From Micromonospora musae (GTDB lineage Bacteria; Actinomycetota; Actinomycetes; Mycobacteriales; Micromonosporaceae), in assembly GCF_003626635.1 (NCBI RefSeq), contig NZ_RAZT01000011.1, forward strand, positions 228,343 through 292,342: a DNA stretch of 64,000 bases, read 5' to 3'. Below are positions 15,927 through 24,295 of this stretch, piece after piece; positions within the stretch are counted from its first letter, which is position 1, and every line of letters starts with the position of its first letter. The notes under the pieces are model-generated. The model was not told the origin of the DNA. It made no database searches and saw only the letters and a program-made list of their open reading frames with translations. The position numbers were made by a program, and so were the translations under genes.

Positions 15927-17750
15927 ATGACTACTCCTGATCGGGGCGAGCCCGAAGGCGACACCGTGGCCGGTGCGTCAGCGGGCGTCGACCGGGGGGA
16001 GCGCTCGGGGCGGGGGCGTCGGATCGACCTTCTCGCCGCGCTGAGCTTCGTGGCGTTGGGCTTCTGGGTGACCGCGCGGCTCTGGCTCGACCCGCGAAAT
16101 GGCATTCGGGACAACCGGTCGGATCAGGCGCAGTTCGAGTGGATGATGGCGCACGGTGCGCGGGTCATCACGCAATTCGCATATCCGTTCCACTCGGATC
16201 GGATGAATGTGCCGGACGGCGTCAATTTGATGGCCAACACGTCCGTATTATCCGTTTCGTTGCCGCTGACGCCGGTCACCCTGCTCTTCGGGCCCCGCGC
16301 CTCGTTTCTGCTCTTCCTCACCCTCGGAATGATCGCGACCGGAATAGCCTGGTATTTCCTCTTCTCCCGGGTGCTGATCGGGTCGCGTGGCCCGGCCTGG
16401 CTCGGTGCCGCCTTCTGCGCGTTCGCGCCGGCGATGATCTCCCACGCGAACTCGCACCCGAACATCGTGTCGCAGTTCGTGGTCCCCCTGATCATCTGGC
16501 GCACCCTGCGCCTCGCCGAGCCGGGTCGCTGGCTGCGCAACGGGGTCCTGCTCGCACTGGTGATCGTCTGGCAGGCGTTCCTCAACCTCGAGATCCTGCT
16601 GATGACCGCGATCGGGCTGGGCGTGGTGGTGGCGCTGTTCGCCCTCCGCCGGCGGGACCTGCGACACCGCGCCCGCCCCTTCCTCGCCGGCCTCGGTGTC
16701 GCCGCCGGATTCGCCGCGGTCGCGCTCGCGTACCCGCTCTACGTGCAGTTCTTCGGGCCGGGGTCGTACCAGGGGCTGTCCCGGCTGATCCGCGGCTACT
16801 CGAGCGACCTCGCGTCGTTCGTCGCCTACTCCCGCGAGTCGCTCGCCGGCAGCGCGCGCACAGCCGAGGGGCTGGCGAAGAACCCGACCGAGGAGAACAG
16901 CTTCTTCGGCTGGGCGCTCGTGGTGCTGGTGATCGCCCTGGTCTGGTGGCTGCGGCGCAACGTGCTGGCGCTCGCCCTGACCGTGCTCGGACTGCTCTTC
17001 GCGGTGCTCTCCCTCGGCCGCGAGGTGATCTTCGACGGCCGGGAGACCGGTGTGCCGAGCCTCTGGGCCCTCCTCGAGGACCTGCCGATCCTGCACTCGG
17101 TGGTGCCGACCCGGTGGGCGTTGGCGCTCACCCCGATCATCGGGCTGCTGCTCGCGCTCGGTGCCGAGCGCGCCCGGCAGCTGGCCGTACGACATTCGCG
17201 GGCGCGACCCCGGATCCGCTTCTGGACGGTGACGGTGCTCGCCATGGCGCTGCTGCCGCTGCTGCCGACCCCGCTGCCGGCGACCCACCTCGACCCGGTC
17301 CCCACCTTCGTCACCTCCGGCGCCTGGCGCCCGTACGTGGCGGGCGGCCGCAGCGTGGTCACGCTGCCGCTGCCGGACACCAACTACGCCGAGCCGCTGC
17401 GCTGGTCGGCCGTCACCCGACTGGAGATGCCCCTGGCGCGGGGCTACTTCCTCGGGCCGGACGACCGGCCGCACGCGCAGGAGCGCGGCGCGGCCCTCTT
17501 CACCGCGCCGCCGCGCCCCACCAGCAGCTTCTTCACGGTGATCCGGCAAACCGGGGCAGTGCCGCCCATAACCCCGCAGAGCCGGGTGAACGCGGTGGAC
17601 GACCTGCGGTACTGGCGGGCCGGCGTGGTGATCCTCGGGCGGCACCGCAACGCCGACGCGCTCCGCCGGGGAATGACCGAACTGACCGGGATCCAGCCAG
17701 TCTTCACCAGGGGCGTCTGGCTCTGGGACGTCCGCCCGCTGACCGACTGA
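15927..17750 (+). CDS. Large membrane protein, GT-C-like (YfhO/PMT-type), with a TTA codon
   Basis: 607 residues from the ATG at 15927 (MTTPDRGEPE). About eleven helices; the first outer loop holds DNRSDQAQFEWMMAHG and AYPFHSDRMNVPDGVNLMAN, a pattern with Asp/Glu and His like that of membrane glycosyltransferases. The C-terminal third is a soluble outer domain. The 5' quarter uses more A/T-ending codons than its neighbours and contains a TTA leucine codon at 16248-16250 (residue 108), which in related actinomycetes would place it under tRNA-Leu(UAA) (bldA) control. Function not proven. Confidence 0.75.
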   Translation: MTTPDRGEPEGDTVAGASAGVDRGERSGRGRRIDLLAALSFVALGFWVTARLWLDPRNGIRDNRSDQAQFEWMMAHGARVITQFAYPFHSDRMNVPDGVNLMANTSVLSVSLPLTPVTLLFGPRASFLLFLTLGMIATGIAWYFLFSRVLIGSRGPAWLGAAFCAFAPAMISHANSHPNIVSQFVVPLIIWRTLRLAEPGRWLRNGVLLALVIVWQAFLNLEILLMTAIGLGVVVALFALRRRDLRHRARPFLAGLGVAAGFAAVALAYPLYVQFFGPGSYQGLSRLIRGYSSDLASFVAYSRESLAGSARTAEGLAKNPTEENSFFGWALVVLVIALVWWLRRNVLALALTVLGLLFAVLSLGREVIFDGRETGVPSLWALLEDLPILHSVVPTRWALALTPIIGLLLALGAERARQLAVRHSRARPRIRFWTVTVLAMALLPLLPTPLPATHLDPVPTFVTSGAWRPYVAGGRSVVTLPLPDTNYAEPLRWSAVTRLEMPLARGYFLGPDDRPHAQERGAALFTAPPRPTSSFFTVIRQTGAVPPITPQSRVNAVDDLRYWRAGVVILGRHRNADALRRGMTELTGIQPVFTRGVWLWDVRPLTD

Positions 17751-17756
17751 GCGCGG

Positions 17757-18578
17757 TCAGGCGTCGCGGACGCAGCAGCCCCGGCAGACCTTCGGCTGGG
17801 GCAGGGTGAAGGCGAGGCAACAGGTGCGGCGCTGCACGGTCGGCTCGCCGCCGGGCCCGGGGACCAGCTCGACCAGGTCCTGCACGCCGAGGGCGTCGAG
17901 CAGGGTCGAGATCGTCTCCGCCGACGGGCCGGGCAGCCCGTCCGCAGCGCGCAGGATCCCGGCCGAGATGCCGGAGGCCACCGAGCCGAGGAGCGTACGG
18001 GTGCCGATCCGCACTTCCGCCTGGATCGCCCTGATCATCGGCAGCAGGTGGGCGTCGAGCAGCGAGGCGCGGAGCACGTCGAGCAGCTCGGTCTCGTCGG
18101 CCACCACCCGCACCCGGGGGCCGCCGGTCAGCGCGAGCGGGTCGCCGGGGAGCACCGCCACGGTGGTCGAGTGGCGCAGGCCGAAGGTGAGCAGCGCGCT
18201 GGGATCGTCGAAGTGGACCAGGACGGTGGACGGGTCCAGCAGCGGCACCCGCCGGGCCGAGGCCCAGCCGAGCGCTGCCGGCAGACTGCACCAGTAGCTG
18301 TAGGACTTCCAGGCCAGCGCGGCGCAGGCGTGCGGGGTGCCGTTCCAGCGCTGGGCGGCCGAGTGCAGGAAATCCGGCAGCCGGGAACCGTCGACGAGAG
18401 TGGTGGCGGGAATCCAGCCGAGCTCGTCGGCGACCGTGAGGCCGGGCGCGAGGCCGGGGATCTCGTCGGTGCCGAACATGGCGCGCAGCGCCGCCGTGAC
18501 CGGAGCCAGCGGGGCGGCTGCGAGATCGCGGCTCGGCATCACCGCTGTCACTCGATCATCCCCGTCCCCCGTGGTCAT
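17757..18578 (-). CDS. FhuF-like [2Fe-2S] ferric-siderophore reductase family protein
   Basis: 273 residues from the ATG at 18578. The C-terminus carries the family cluster motif CC-x10-C-x2-C (RRTCCLAFTLPQPKVCRGCC). The N-terminal part fits the IucA/FhuF-type fold (LPDFLHSAAQRWNGTPHACAA). These proteins release iron from siderophores by reduction in the cytosol. An iron box at 18588-18606 directly upstream supports iron control. It ends 7 bases from the convergent membrane-protein gene. Confidence 0.85.
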   Translation of the reverse strand: MTTGDGDDRVTAVMPSRDLAAAPLAPVTAALRAMFGTDEIPGLAPGLTVADELGWIPATTLVDGSRLPDFLHSAAQRWNGTPHACAALAWKSYSYWCSLPAALGWASARRVPLLDPSTVLVHFDDPSALLTFGLRHSTTVAVLPGDPLALTGGPRVRVVADETELLDVLRASLLDAHLLPMIRAIQAEVRIGTRTLLGSVASGISAGILRAADGLPGPSAETISTLLDALGVQDLVELVPGPGGEPTVQRRTCCLAFTLPQPKVCRGCCVRDA

Positions 18579-18587
18579 CAGTTGAGC

Positions 18588-18606
18588 TAAGGCTAGCCTA
18601 ACCACA
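18588..18606 (-). promoter_or_regulatory. Iron box (DtxR/IdeR/DmdR type)
   Basis: Read on the minus strand, TGTGGTTAGGCTAGCCTTA matches 15 of 19 positions of the consensus TTAGGTTAGGCTAACCTAA. It lies 9 bases before the FhuF-like start, where a bound iron-regulator would block transcription when iron is plentiful. Confidence 0.75.
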
Positions 18607-18770
18607 GCTCGCCGCTCCCGGGAAGGTCGGATTCCGGCGGATCCAGAGGTCTTGGTCACCTCGGCGAATCCCTGTACGCGCAGGTCGCGGCGTTCGTGCC
18701 CGCCGTTACTACCCCCGCCGGTACCGGAAAAACGCACGGTGCCCGCCGGTCGGCGCCGAAGGATCGACGG

Positions 18771-18798
18771 TTGTCGGTGCATTGTCAAGCACATTGTC
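18771..18798. repeat. Three phased TTGTC repeats upstream of the HTH-deformylase gene
   Basis: TTGTC begins at 18771, 18782 and 18794, spaced 11 and 12 bases, close to one helical turn, so all lie on one DNA face. They sit about 70-100 bases before the start codon and could be an operator, perhaps for the HTH protein itself. The 290-bp gap otherwise holds the iron box and no other supported feature. Confidence 0.4.
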
Positions 18799-18869
18799 GG
18801 CAAGGTGGCAGTTTTGTGTTTGTTCGGCCACGGAACGTGAAACTGATACTCCCGGCCACGAGGAAGCCG

Positions 18870-20393
18870 ATGACCACCTCACCCCTCGATCGTGCTGTCG
18901 ACTCCTTCGCCGCCGAACTCGCGCGGCACCGAACCGGACGGGGGCTGTCCAAGAAACAGCTGGCCGTGCTGATGGGCTTCGACCCCTCGTACGTCAGCCA
19001 CGTCGAGGGGCGGCGACACCGCCCGACCGAGGACTTCGCCCGGCGGGCCGAGGCCGTCCTGGAGGCCGGCGGCGCGATCTGGCAGCGCTTCCGTGAGTAC
19101 GACGACGCACGGCAGGCCCGCAACGGACACGCGCACCGGGACCTGCCCCTGCCCGGTCAGTGGCTTCCCCCCGGCACCGGCCTGATCGTCGAGCGTGAAT
19201 CCGCCACCCTCAGCCACAGCGACGAGGGCTACCGGTGCGTGATCCGGCGGGAGCTCTACAACGCCGGCACCGAGCCCGTCACCCGCTACCTGGTGCGGGT
19301 GGCAGTCGACCGCTACCCGAACGACCCCGGGCGCTCCAATCGGCACCACCGGGAACATCCGCTCACCTTCGCGGAGCTTCAACTGCGCGCGTACCGGGAC
19401 GACGGCGGCGAGCGCGAGCCGATGCACTGGCGGGCCAAGCACGACCGGGACGCGTTCAAGGAGGTCTGGCTCCTCTTCGACAACGGCGAACGCCGCTTCC
19501 CGCTCTACCCGGGCGACCGCGCCACCATCGAGTACGCCTACCGCGTCGGGGCGGAGAAGTGGGGACCCTGGTTCCAGCGGGCGGTCCGGCTACCCACCCG
19601 GCACCTCGCCGTACGCCTCGATCTTCCGGCGGCCCTCGACCCGCAGGTCTGGGGCGCGGAGACCTCGCTCTCGGCGGAGGAGGGCCCGCTGCGAACCCCC
19701 GTGCAGCGGCACGACGAGGGCCACCGCGCGATCTTCGAGTGGGAGACCGAGGACCCGCCGCTGAACGCCCGCTACCGGATGCAGTGGCGGTTCCGGGCCC
19801 GGCCGGAGCCGGAGCACGACAGCCCGCTGGACGGCCGGATCCGCCCGAGCGACCGGATGCGTGCCCTGGGGGTGGTGCAGCGCGGCGACGACCAGCTGCG
19901 GCAACCGGCCCGCCCGCTCGACCTGCCCGCCGAGGAGCCCGCCGCCCGGGGCATCGTCGACCGGCTCAGCGCCACCCTCGTCCGCCTCGACGAACTGCAT
20001 CCGTTCAGCAAGGGGGTCGGGATCGCCGCTCCGCAGCTCGGCGTCGCCCGGGCGGTGGCCGTGGTCCGGCCCCCGGACCGGAACGCCGAACCGGTGGTAC
20101 TGCTCAACCCCCGGGTGGTCGAGGTGTCGCCCGACACGGACGAGCAGTACGAGGGCTGCCTCTCCTTCTTCGACCACCGCGGTCTCGTGCCGAGGCCGCT
20201 GCGGATCGACGTGGAGCACGACCAGTGGGACGGCAGCCGGATCATCACCTCGTTCGAGTACGGGATGGCTCGGCTCGTCGCACACGAGATCGACCACCTG
20301 GAGGGGCGGCTCTACGTCGACCGGATGACGCCAGGCGTGCCGCTGGTCCCGGTGGAGGAGTACCGCGAGACCGGCCGTCCCTGGCGGTACTGA
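18870..20393 (+). CDS. Three-domain fusion: XRE helix-turn-helix, beta-rich middle domain, peptide deformylase
   Basis: 507 residues; ATG at 18870 follows AGGAAG. Residues about 5-70 are an XRE-type HTH (LSKKQLAVLMGFDPSYVSHVEG). About 95-330 is a beta-rich domain of unknown family (CVIRRELYNAGTEPVTRYLV, YPGDRATIEYAYRVG). About 340-500 is a peptide deformylase with all three active motifs: GVGIAAPQ (about 381), EGCLS (about 427, metal-binding Cys) and HEIDH (about 471, metal His and catalytic Glu). Normal deformylases are about 170-190 residues and free-standing. The fusion suggests a DNA-bound regulator or special-purpose deformylase, not the housekeeping enzyme. Catalysis is likely from the motifs; its role is unknown. 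Confidence 0.85.
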   Translation: MTTSPLDRAVDSFAAELARHRTGRGLSKKQLAVLMGFDPSYVSHVEGRRHRPTEDFARRAEAVLEAGGAIWQRFREYDDARQARNGHAHRDLPLPGQWLPPGTGLIVERESATLSHSDEGYRCVIRRELYNAGTEPVTRYLVRVAVDRYPNDPGRSNRHHREHPLTFAELQLRAYRDDGGEREPMHWRAKHDRDAFKEVWLLFDNGERRFPLYPGDRATIEYAYRVGAEKWGPWFQRAVRLPTRHLAVRLDLPAALDPQVWGAETSLSAEEGPLRTPVQRHDEGHRAIFEWETEDPPLNARYRMQWRFRARPEPEHDSPLDGRIRPSDRMRALGVVQRGDDQLRQPARPLDLPAEEPAARGIVDRLSATLVRLDELHPFSKGVGIAAPQLGVARAVAVVRPPDRNAEPVVLLNPRVVEVSPDTDEQYEGCLSFFDHRGLVPRPLRIDVEHDQWDGSRIITSFEYGMARLVAHEIDHLEGRLYVDRMTPGVPLVPVEEYRETGRPWRY

Positions 20394-20431
20394 CTTCCGC
20401 ACCCGGTGGCGAGCCGGGGCGGGGGCGGGGG

Positions 20432-20471
20432 CCGGGGTGCGTGCCCCAGGGGGCAGGGGCACGCACCCCGG
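20432..20471. terminator. Terminator hairpin, 16-bp perfect stem
   Basis: CCGGGGTGCGTGCCCC pairs with GGGGCACGCACCCCGG around an 8-nt loop. It lies between the convergent deformylase-fusion and globin-reductase genes and can serve both. Confidence 0.8.
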
Positions 20472-20488
20472 ATGGGGGGAGGAAAGTC

Positions 20489-21604
20489 TCAGAGCTCGCC
20501 GAACGTGTCGTACCGGATGTGCGGCGGCGGTACGTCGTCCGCCGCGAGCACCCGCAGCGTCGACCGGACCATGGGCGCCGACCCGGAGACGTAGCAGTCG
20601 TGCCCCGTCCACGGGCCGTACCGGCCGAGCACATCCGCGATCTCGCCCAGCTCACCGTCGAAGTCCGGGTCCTCGCTGCACGCCGGAGTGACCGACAGCC
20701 ACGGGTGCGCGGCGACCAGCTCGCGGAGCCCGGCCAGACCGTAGAGATCCGCCTCCTGCCGGGCGCCGTAGAAGACGTGCACCCAGCGGGTGCGGTTGTA
20801 GGTGACCAGCTCCTCAACCAGCGCCTTGATCGGAGCGAGCCCGACCCCACCGGCCACACAGAGGAGGTCCCGCTCGGAGGTCCGATCCAGGGTCATCGAG
20901 CCCATCGGAGCGGCGAGTCGGAGCAGGTCCCCCGGCTTCACCCGGCGAACCAGCGCCCCGGAGACCCAGCCGGCGCCGGAGGAGCGGACGTGGAACTCCA
21001 GCACGTTCTCCTCGTTCGGGGCGTTCGCCACCGAGTACGTCCGCCACACCCTCGGGTGGTAACGCGGAACCTCCAGGCTCACGTACTGGCCGGCCTTCCA
21101 GGCCATCGGGTGCTGGAGCGCGCGTACGGTCAGCACCGCCGTGTCCGCCCCGTGCCGCTCGTGGGTCAGCACCTCCGCGTGCCAGAACGGCGGGTTCTCG
21201 TCGGCCGCCGCGCCGGCCAGCATCTTCTCCGAGATCGCCGCGTACGCGTCCCGCCACGCCTGGTCGTACTCCAGGTTCCAGCCGTCGCCGGCGGTGCTGC
21301 GGAGCGCGTCCATGAGGGCGACCCCCATCGTCGCGTAGTTCTCCGCCGCCACGTGGTATTTGCGGTGGTCGCGGCCGAGCGCGCGGAGGAACTCGTCGAA
21401 GCTCTCCGGATCGCCGACGGTGTGGATCGCCGTGATGATCGCTTCCAGCAGCCGGTCACCCTGCCCGGTCATCTGCACCGGGAAGAGCTGCCGCAGCTCC
21501 GGGTCGAGCAGGAACAGCCGCGCGTAGAAGTGCTCGCTGAGCCGCTCCCGGTGCTCCTCGACCAGGGTCCAGCTCTCCTTCAGCAGTCGCGCGAAGTTCT
21601 CCAT
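20489..21604 (-). CDS. Globin-FAD/NAD reductase (flavohemoglobin-like)
   Basis: 371 residues from the ATG at 21604, with GAGGGAG upstream. Residues 1-135 are a globin domain with proximal His in HRKYHV; then a ferredoxin-reductase FAD domain with WRTYSVANAP (RxYS) and QYVSLEVP, and an NAD domain with GGVGLAPIKALVEEL and YVSGSAPMV. It is somewhat shorter than classical Hmp (about 395-400). The family converts NO to nitrate using O2 and NAD(P)H in the cytosol. The upstream GCACAGAATGT repeats may be the control site. Confidence 0.9.
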   Translation of the reverse strand: MENFARLLKESWTLVEEHRERLSEHFYARLFLLDPELRQLFPVQMTGQGDRLLEAIITAIHTVGDPESFDEFLRALGRDHRKYHVAAENYATMGVALMDALRSTAGDGWNLEYDQAWRDAYAAISEKMLAGAAADENPPFWHAEVLTHERHGADTAVLTVRALQHPMAWKAGQYVSLEVPRYHPRVWRTYSVANAPNEENVLEFHVRSSGAGWVSGALVRRVKPGDLLRLAAPMGSMTLDRTSERDLLCVAGGVGLAPIKALVEELVTYNRTRWVHVFYGARQEADLYGLAGLRELVAAHPWLSVTPACSEDPDFDGELGEIADVLGRYGPWTGHDCYVSGSAPMVRSTLRVLAADDVPPPHIRYDTFGEL

Positions 21605-21638
21605 GCCGGTCGCTCCCTCTCCTGACGGCGAATGGGGC

Positions 21639-21688
21639 GAGCACAGAATGTCCACGGAGCGTGTTGACCGGTCGCACAGAATGTGCGA
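21639..21688. promoter_or_regulatory. Repeated operator-like motif upstream of the globin-reductase gene
   Basis: TCGCACA-GAA-TGTGCGA (21672-21688) is a perfect 7-bp-arm palindrome, and GAGCACAGAATGTCC (from 21639) repeats its core 33 bases closer to the gene. Two copies of GCACAGAATGT at about three helical turns suggest a dimeric regulator, possibly NO- or stress-responsive. It does not match the NsrR sites I know. Confidence 0.5.
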
Positions 21689-21747
21689 TCAGCTCACAAG
21701 GGGTCCTCGGGCGGTCGGTAGCCGCTTCCGTCGGGCAGAGTGGTGCG

Positions 21748-22518
21748 GTGACTCTTGAGCTCACCCGCCCGGTCTCCCGCCGGATGCTGGGGACCGAGAC
21801 GCTGCTGGTCCTCGGCCTCTCCCTCGGCCAGTCCGCCGTCTACGCGGTCGTCTCGATCATCGCGAAGCTGACCGCGGAGGGCGGCCTCGCCAAGCAGACC
21901 GCCGCGCTGAACACCTCGGCGTCCTCCCGGCCGTACCTGGACCTGACGTACCAGCTGCTCGGCATCGTCTTCGCGCTGCTGCCGGTGCTGCTCGCCGTAC
22001 ACCTGCTGAGCCGGGATCCCGGTGACCCGGCGCGGACCCTCGGCCTGGACGCCCGGCGGCCCGGTGCCGACCTGGCGCGCGGCGCCGGTCTGGCCGCGCT
22101 GATCGGGCTGCCGGGCTTAGCGCTGTTCTGGGTGGCGGCGCAGCTCGGCATCAACGCGACCCTCGTGCCGGCGGCGCTGCCCGAGGCCTGGTGGGCCGTG
22201 CCGGTGCTCATCCTCGCCGCCGCGCAGAACGCCGTGCTGGAGGAGGTGATCGTGGTCGGCTACCTGGTCACCCGCCTGCGCCAACTCCAGTGGCGGATCG
22301 GCGCGGTCATCGCGGCGAGCGCCGTGCTGCGCGGCAGCTACCACCTCTACCAGGGCTTCGGCGCGTTCCTCGGCAACGTCGTGATGGGTGTCGTGTTCAG
22401 CCTCTTCTACCTGCGTACCCGCCGGGTGATGCCGCTGATCGTCGCGCACACCCTGCTCGACGTGGTCGCCTTCGTGGGGTACGCGCTGCTGCCCGACTCG
22501 TGGTTCGACTGGCTCTGA
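21748..22518 (+). CDS. CPBP (Abi) family intramembrane metalloprotease
   Basis: 256 residues, GTG start at 21748. Six to eight helices; the catalytic motifs are LEEVIVVGYLVTRL (EE pair), SYHLYQGFG (His) and VAHTLLD (His/Asp). These are the CPBP motifs needed for zinc binding in Rce1-like proteases. Bacterial members cleave membrane peptides and sometimes give bacteriocin immunity. Single gene; no partner suggests its substrate. Confidence 0.88.
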   Translation: MTLELTRPVSRRMLGTETLLVLGLSLGQSAVYAVVSIIAKLTAEGGLAKQTAALNTSASSRPYLDLTYQLLGIVFALLPVLLAVHLLSRDPGDPARTLGLDARRPGADLARGAGLAALIGLPGLALFWVAAQLGINATLVPAALPEAWWAVPVLILAAAQNAVLEEVIVVGYLVTRLRQLQWRIGAVIAASAVLRGSYHLYQGFGAFLGNVVMGVVFSLFYLRTRRVMPLIVAHTLLDVVAFVGYALLPDSWFDWL

Positions 22519-22531
22519 CCCTGGGCTTCTG

Positions 22532-22579
22532 GATCTTGGAACCGAGTGGCCTCTCCAGGGGCGCTATCGTGCCAAGATC
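22532..22579. terminator. Weak hairpin between convergent genes
   Basis: GATCTTGG and CCAAGATC form an 8-bp stem with a 32-nt loop, overlapping the last codons of the minus-strand EcsC-like gene. It is a possible bidirectional terminator; support is modest. Confidence 0.35.
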
Positions 22580-23946
22580 TGCCCCGATCGGTAGGCCGTG
22601 ACGGCGCGGGCGGCGAGGCGCTCGGCAGCCGCCGCGTCCCCGGCCGCCGCCGCGAGCACCGCCGCGCCCGGAAGCAGCCGGGACGCCAGTCGAAGCACCA
22701 GCCAACCGGCGGCCTGAGCGGCGAGCGGCATCGCCAGCCGCCACGCCGCCTCCAGAGCGCGGGGCCACGGCGCCTCCCCCGGCCCGTCCAACGCCCGCGC
22801 CGCGTCCAGTGCGGTACGCGCGCTCTCCGCGTCCGGGTGCACCTGGGTCAGTACCAGCAGCTCGACGGCCCGATCCGGATGGACCGGATCGCGGTCGTAC
22901 GCCGCGGCGAGGTGCAGCACCAGGTTGGCCTGGGTCCAGAGCACCGAGGTGAGCTCGGCCAACGGGGCGAGGGCGCCGGCGAGCGCCGAAACGGCCCCGC
23001 CCGCGCCCGCCAGCCGGACGAAGCGCCGGGTGGCGAGCCGGGCCAGCGCCTCCGGCGACGCCTCGGGGTACGCCGACCGCAACCGCTCCGCCCACTCCCG
23101 CGCGTTCGGGCCGAGCGCCTCCACCGCGGCCAGCGCCAGCAGCTCCGGGGCGAAACCGGGATGATCGAACACCCGGGCGGTGGTCCTCCGGAGAGCTGAC
23201 AGCTCGGTCGTCGGCGCCGGTACGGCCGCCTGTCGCTGGGGTCGCGCTGCGGCGGTCGCCACCCGCGCGGGTCGTGGCGGGACGGCCTCCTCCGGCGTGT
23301 TCCCACGCGGGGCGGGCACCTTCTTGGCGGCCTTCTTCGCCGGGGCGCGCTTCCCGACCGTCTCCTTCTTCGCCGCGGTCGCCTTCCTCGCGGGCGTCGT
23401 CTCCTTCGGGGCCGTCGCCTGCTTCGGGGTGTCCGCTGCTGGCCCAACGGCCTTCGCGGTGTCCGCGGCCTTTGTGTTGCCTATCGCCCGCTTCGCGGTT
23501 CCGGCGGCCTTCTTGGTGCCGGCTGCCCGCTTCGCGATTCCCGCTGCCGGCTCAACGGCCTTCGGAGTGTCCGCTGCCGGCTCTCCGGTCTCCGCGGGCG
23601 TCTCCCGAGCGGATACCGCCTCCGGCCGCGCTGTTGCTGCCCCGGTCCCCGCCGACCGGTCCGCCTCGGTCGCCGGTGCGGCAATGGTCGCGGGTGGTCT
23701 GGACTTCCCGGCGGTCGCGCGCCGGGGCACCGGGGGAGGCGCCGGGTCGTCGGGCTCGGGCGGCTGGAACAGCACGGCCGGTGCCGCCTTCGCGCGGCGG
23801 GATCTTTTCGGCTTCGCCGAGGGCGGCGCCGGGTCAGAAGCGGCGGGCGGGTCGTCGGGCGGAGTGAAGGTCGCCTCGGGGAAACGCCGCCGGGCCCCGT
23901 CAGCAGGCTCGCGGCGGGTCGGCTCGCTCGGGGGCTGCTCGTGCAT
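22564..23946 (-). CDS. EcsC-family-like protein with a histone-H1-like Lys/Ala/Pro N-terminal half
   Basis: 460 residues. Residues 1-250 are low complexity, with KRAAGTKKAAGTAKRA-type repeats and AKKAAKKVP like H1/HupB tails. Residues about 270-460 resemble the EcsC family (ATRRFVRLAGAGGAVSALAG, then LWTQANLVLHLAAAYDRDP) with hydrophobic helices. Such N-terminal tails can bind nucleic acid or anionic polymers, so the protein may link the membrane to another partner. No function is established. The start at ATG 23946 has no visible ribosome-binding site. Confidence 0.65.
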   Translation of the reverse strand: MHEQPPSEPTRREPADGARRRFPEATFTPPDDPPAASDPAPPSAKPKRSRRAKAAPAVLFQPPEPDDPAPPPVPRRATAGKSRPPATIAAPATEADRSAGTGAATARPEAVSARETPAETGEPAADTPKAVEPAAGIAKRAAGTKKAAGTAKRAIGNTKAADTAKAVGPAADTPKQATAPKETTPARKATAAKKETVGKRAPAKKAAKKVPAPRGNTPEEAVPPRPARVATAAARPQRQAAVPAPTTELSALRRTTARVFDHPGFAPELLALAAVEALGPNAREWAERLRSAYPEASPEALARLATRRFVRLAGAGGAVSALAGALAPLAELTSVLWTQANLVLHLAAAYDRDPVHPDRAVELLVLTQVHPDAESARTALDAARALDGPGEAPWPRALEAAWRLAMPLAAQAAGWLVLRLASRLLPGAAVLAAAAGDAAAAERLAARAVTAYRSGQILAR

Positions 23947-24091
23947 ATCGATGGAGCGTAGCCGTGAACACGCCGCCGCACAGCGTGGAAGTACAGCGAG
24001 GCGGAGACCGGACGGAGTCGCCGAGGAGGTCGCTTTGCCCCCGATGGGTGCGGCCCTGTATCCTCGGGCGCGGTGACTTGCGGGTCACCGA

Positions 24092-24182
24092 GGAGACTTC
24101 GCCTAGTCTGGTCTATGGCGCCGCACTGCTAATGCGGTTGGGGTCTTAAAGCCCCTCCCGGGTTCGAATCCCGGAGTCTCCG
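24092..24182 (+). tRNA. tRNA-Ser (anticodon GCT)
   Basis: 91 nt, CCA not encoded. Acceptor GGAGACT pairs with AGTCTCC, anticodon loop CTGCTAA, long variable arm (class II), and T-arm CGGGTTCGAATCCCG. It lies 35 bases before tRNA-Arg on the same strand, probably co-transcribed. Confidence 0.96.
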
Positions 24183-24217
24183 CGCGAAAGTCGGTCGTGT
24201 AGGCTGGCTGAGCACCA

Positions 24218-24290
24218 GCGCCCGTAGCTCAATGGATAGAGCATCTGACTACGGATCAGAAGGTTAGGGGTTCGAGTCCCTTCGGGCGCA
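24218..24290 (+). tRNA. tRNA-Arg (anticodon ACG)
   Basis: 73 nt. Acceptor GCGCCCG pairs with CGGGCGC, discriminator A; D-arm with GCTCAATGGATAGAGC, anticodon loop CTACGGA, T-arm AGGGGTTCGAGTCCCTT. The last 32 bases of its body are duplicated at 25989-26020. Confidence 0.96.
24258..24289. repeat. Attachment-site half inside tRNA-Arg
   Basis: These 32 bases match 25989-26020 at 30 positions. The pair brackets 1.7 kb that includes an integrase fragment, the pattern left by a tRNA-targeting integrative element. Confidence 0.8.
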
Positions 24291-24295
24291 CAGCA

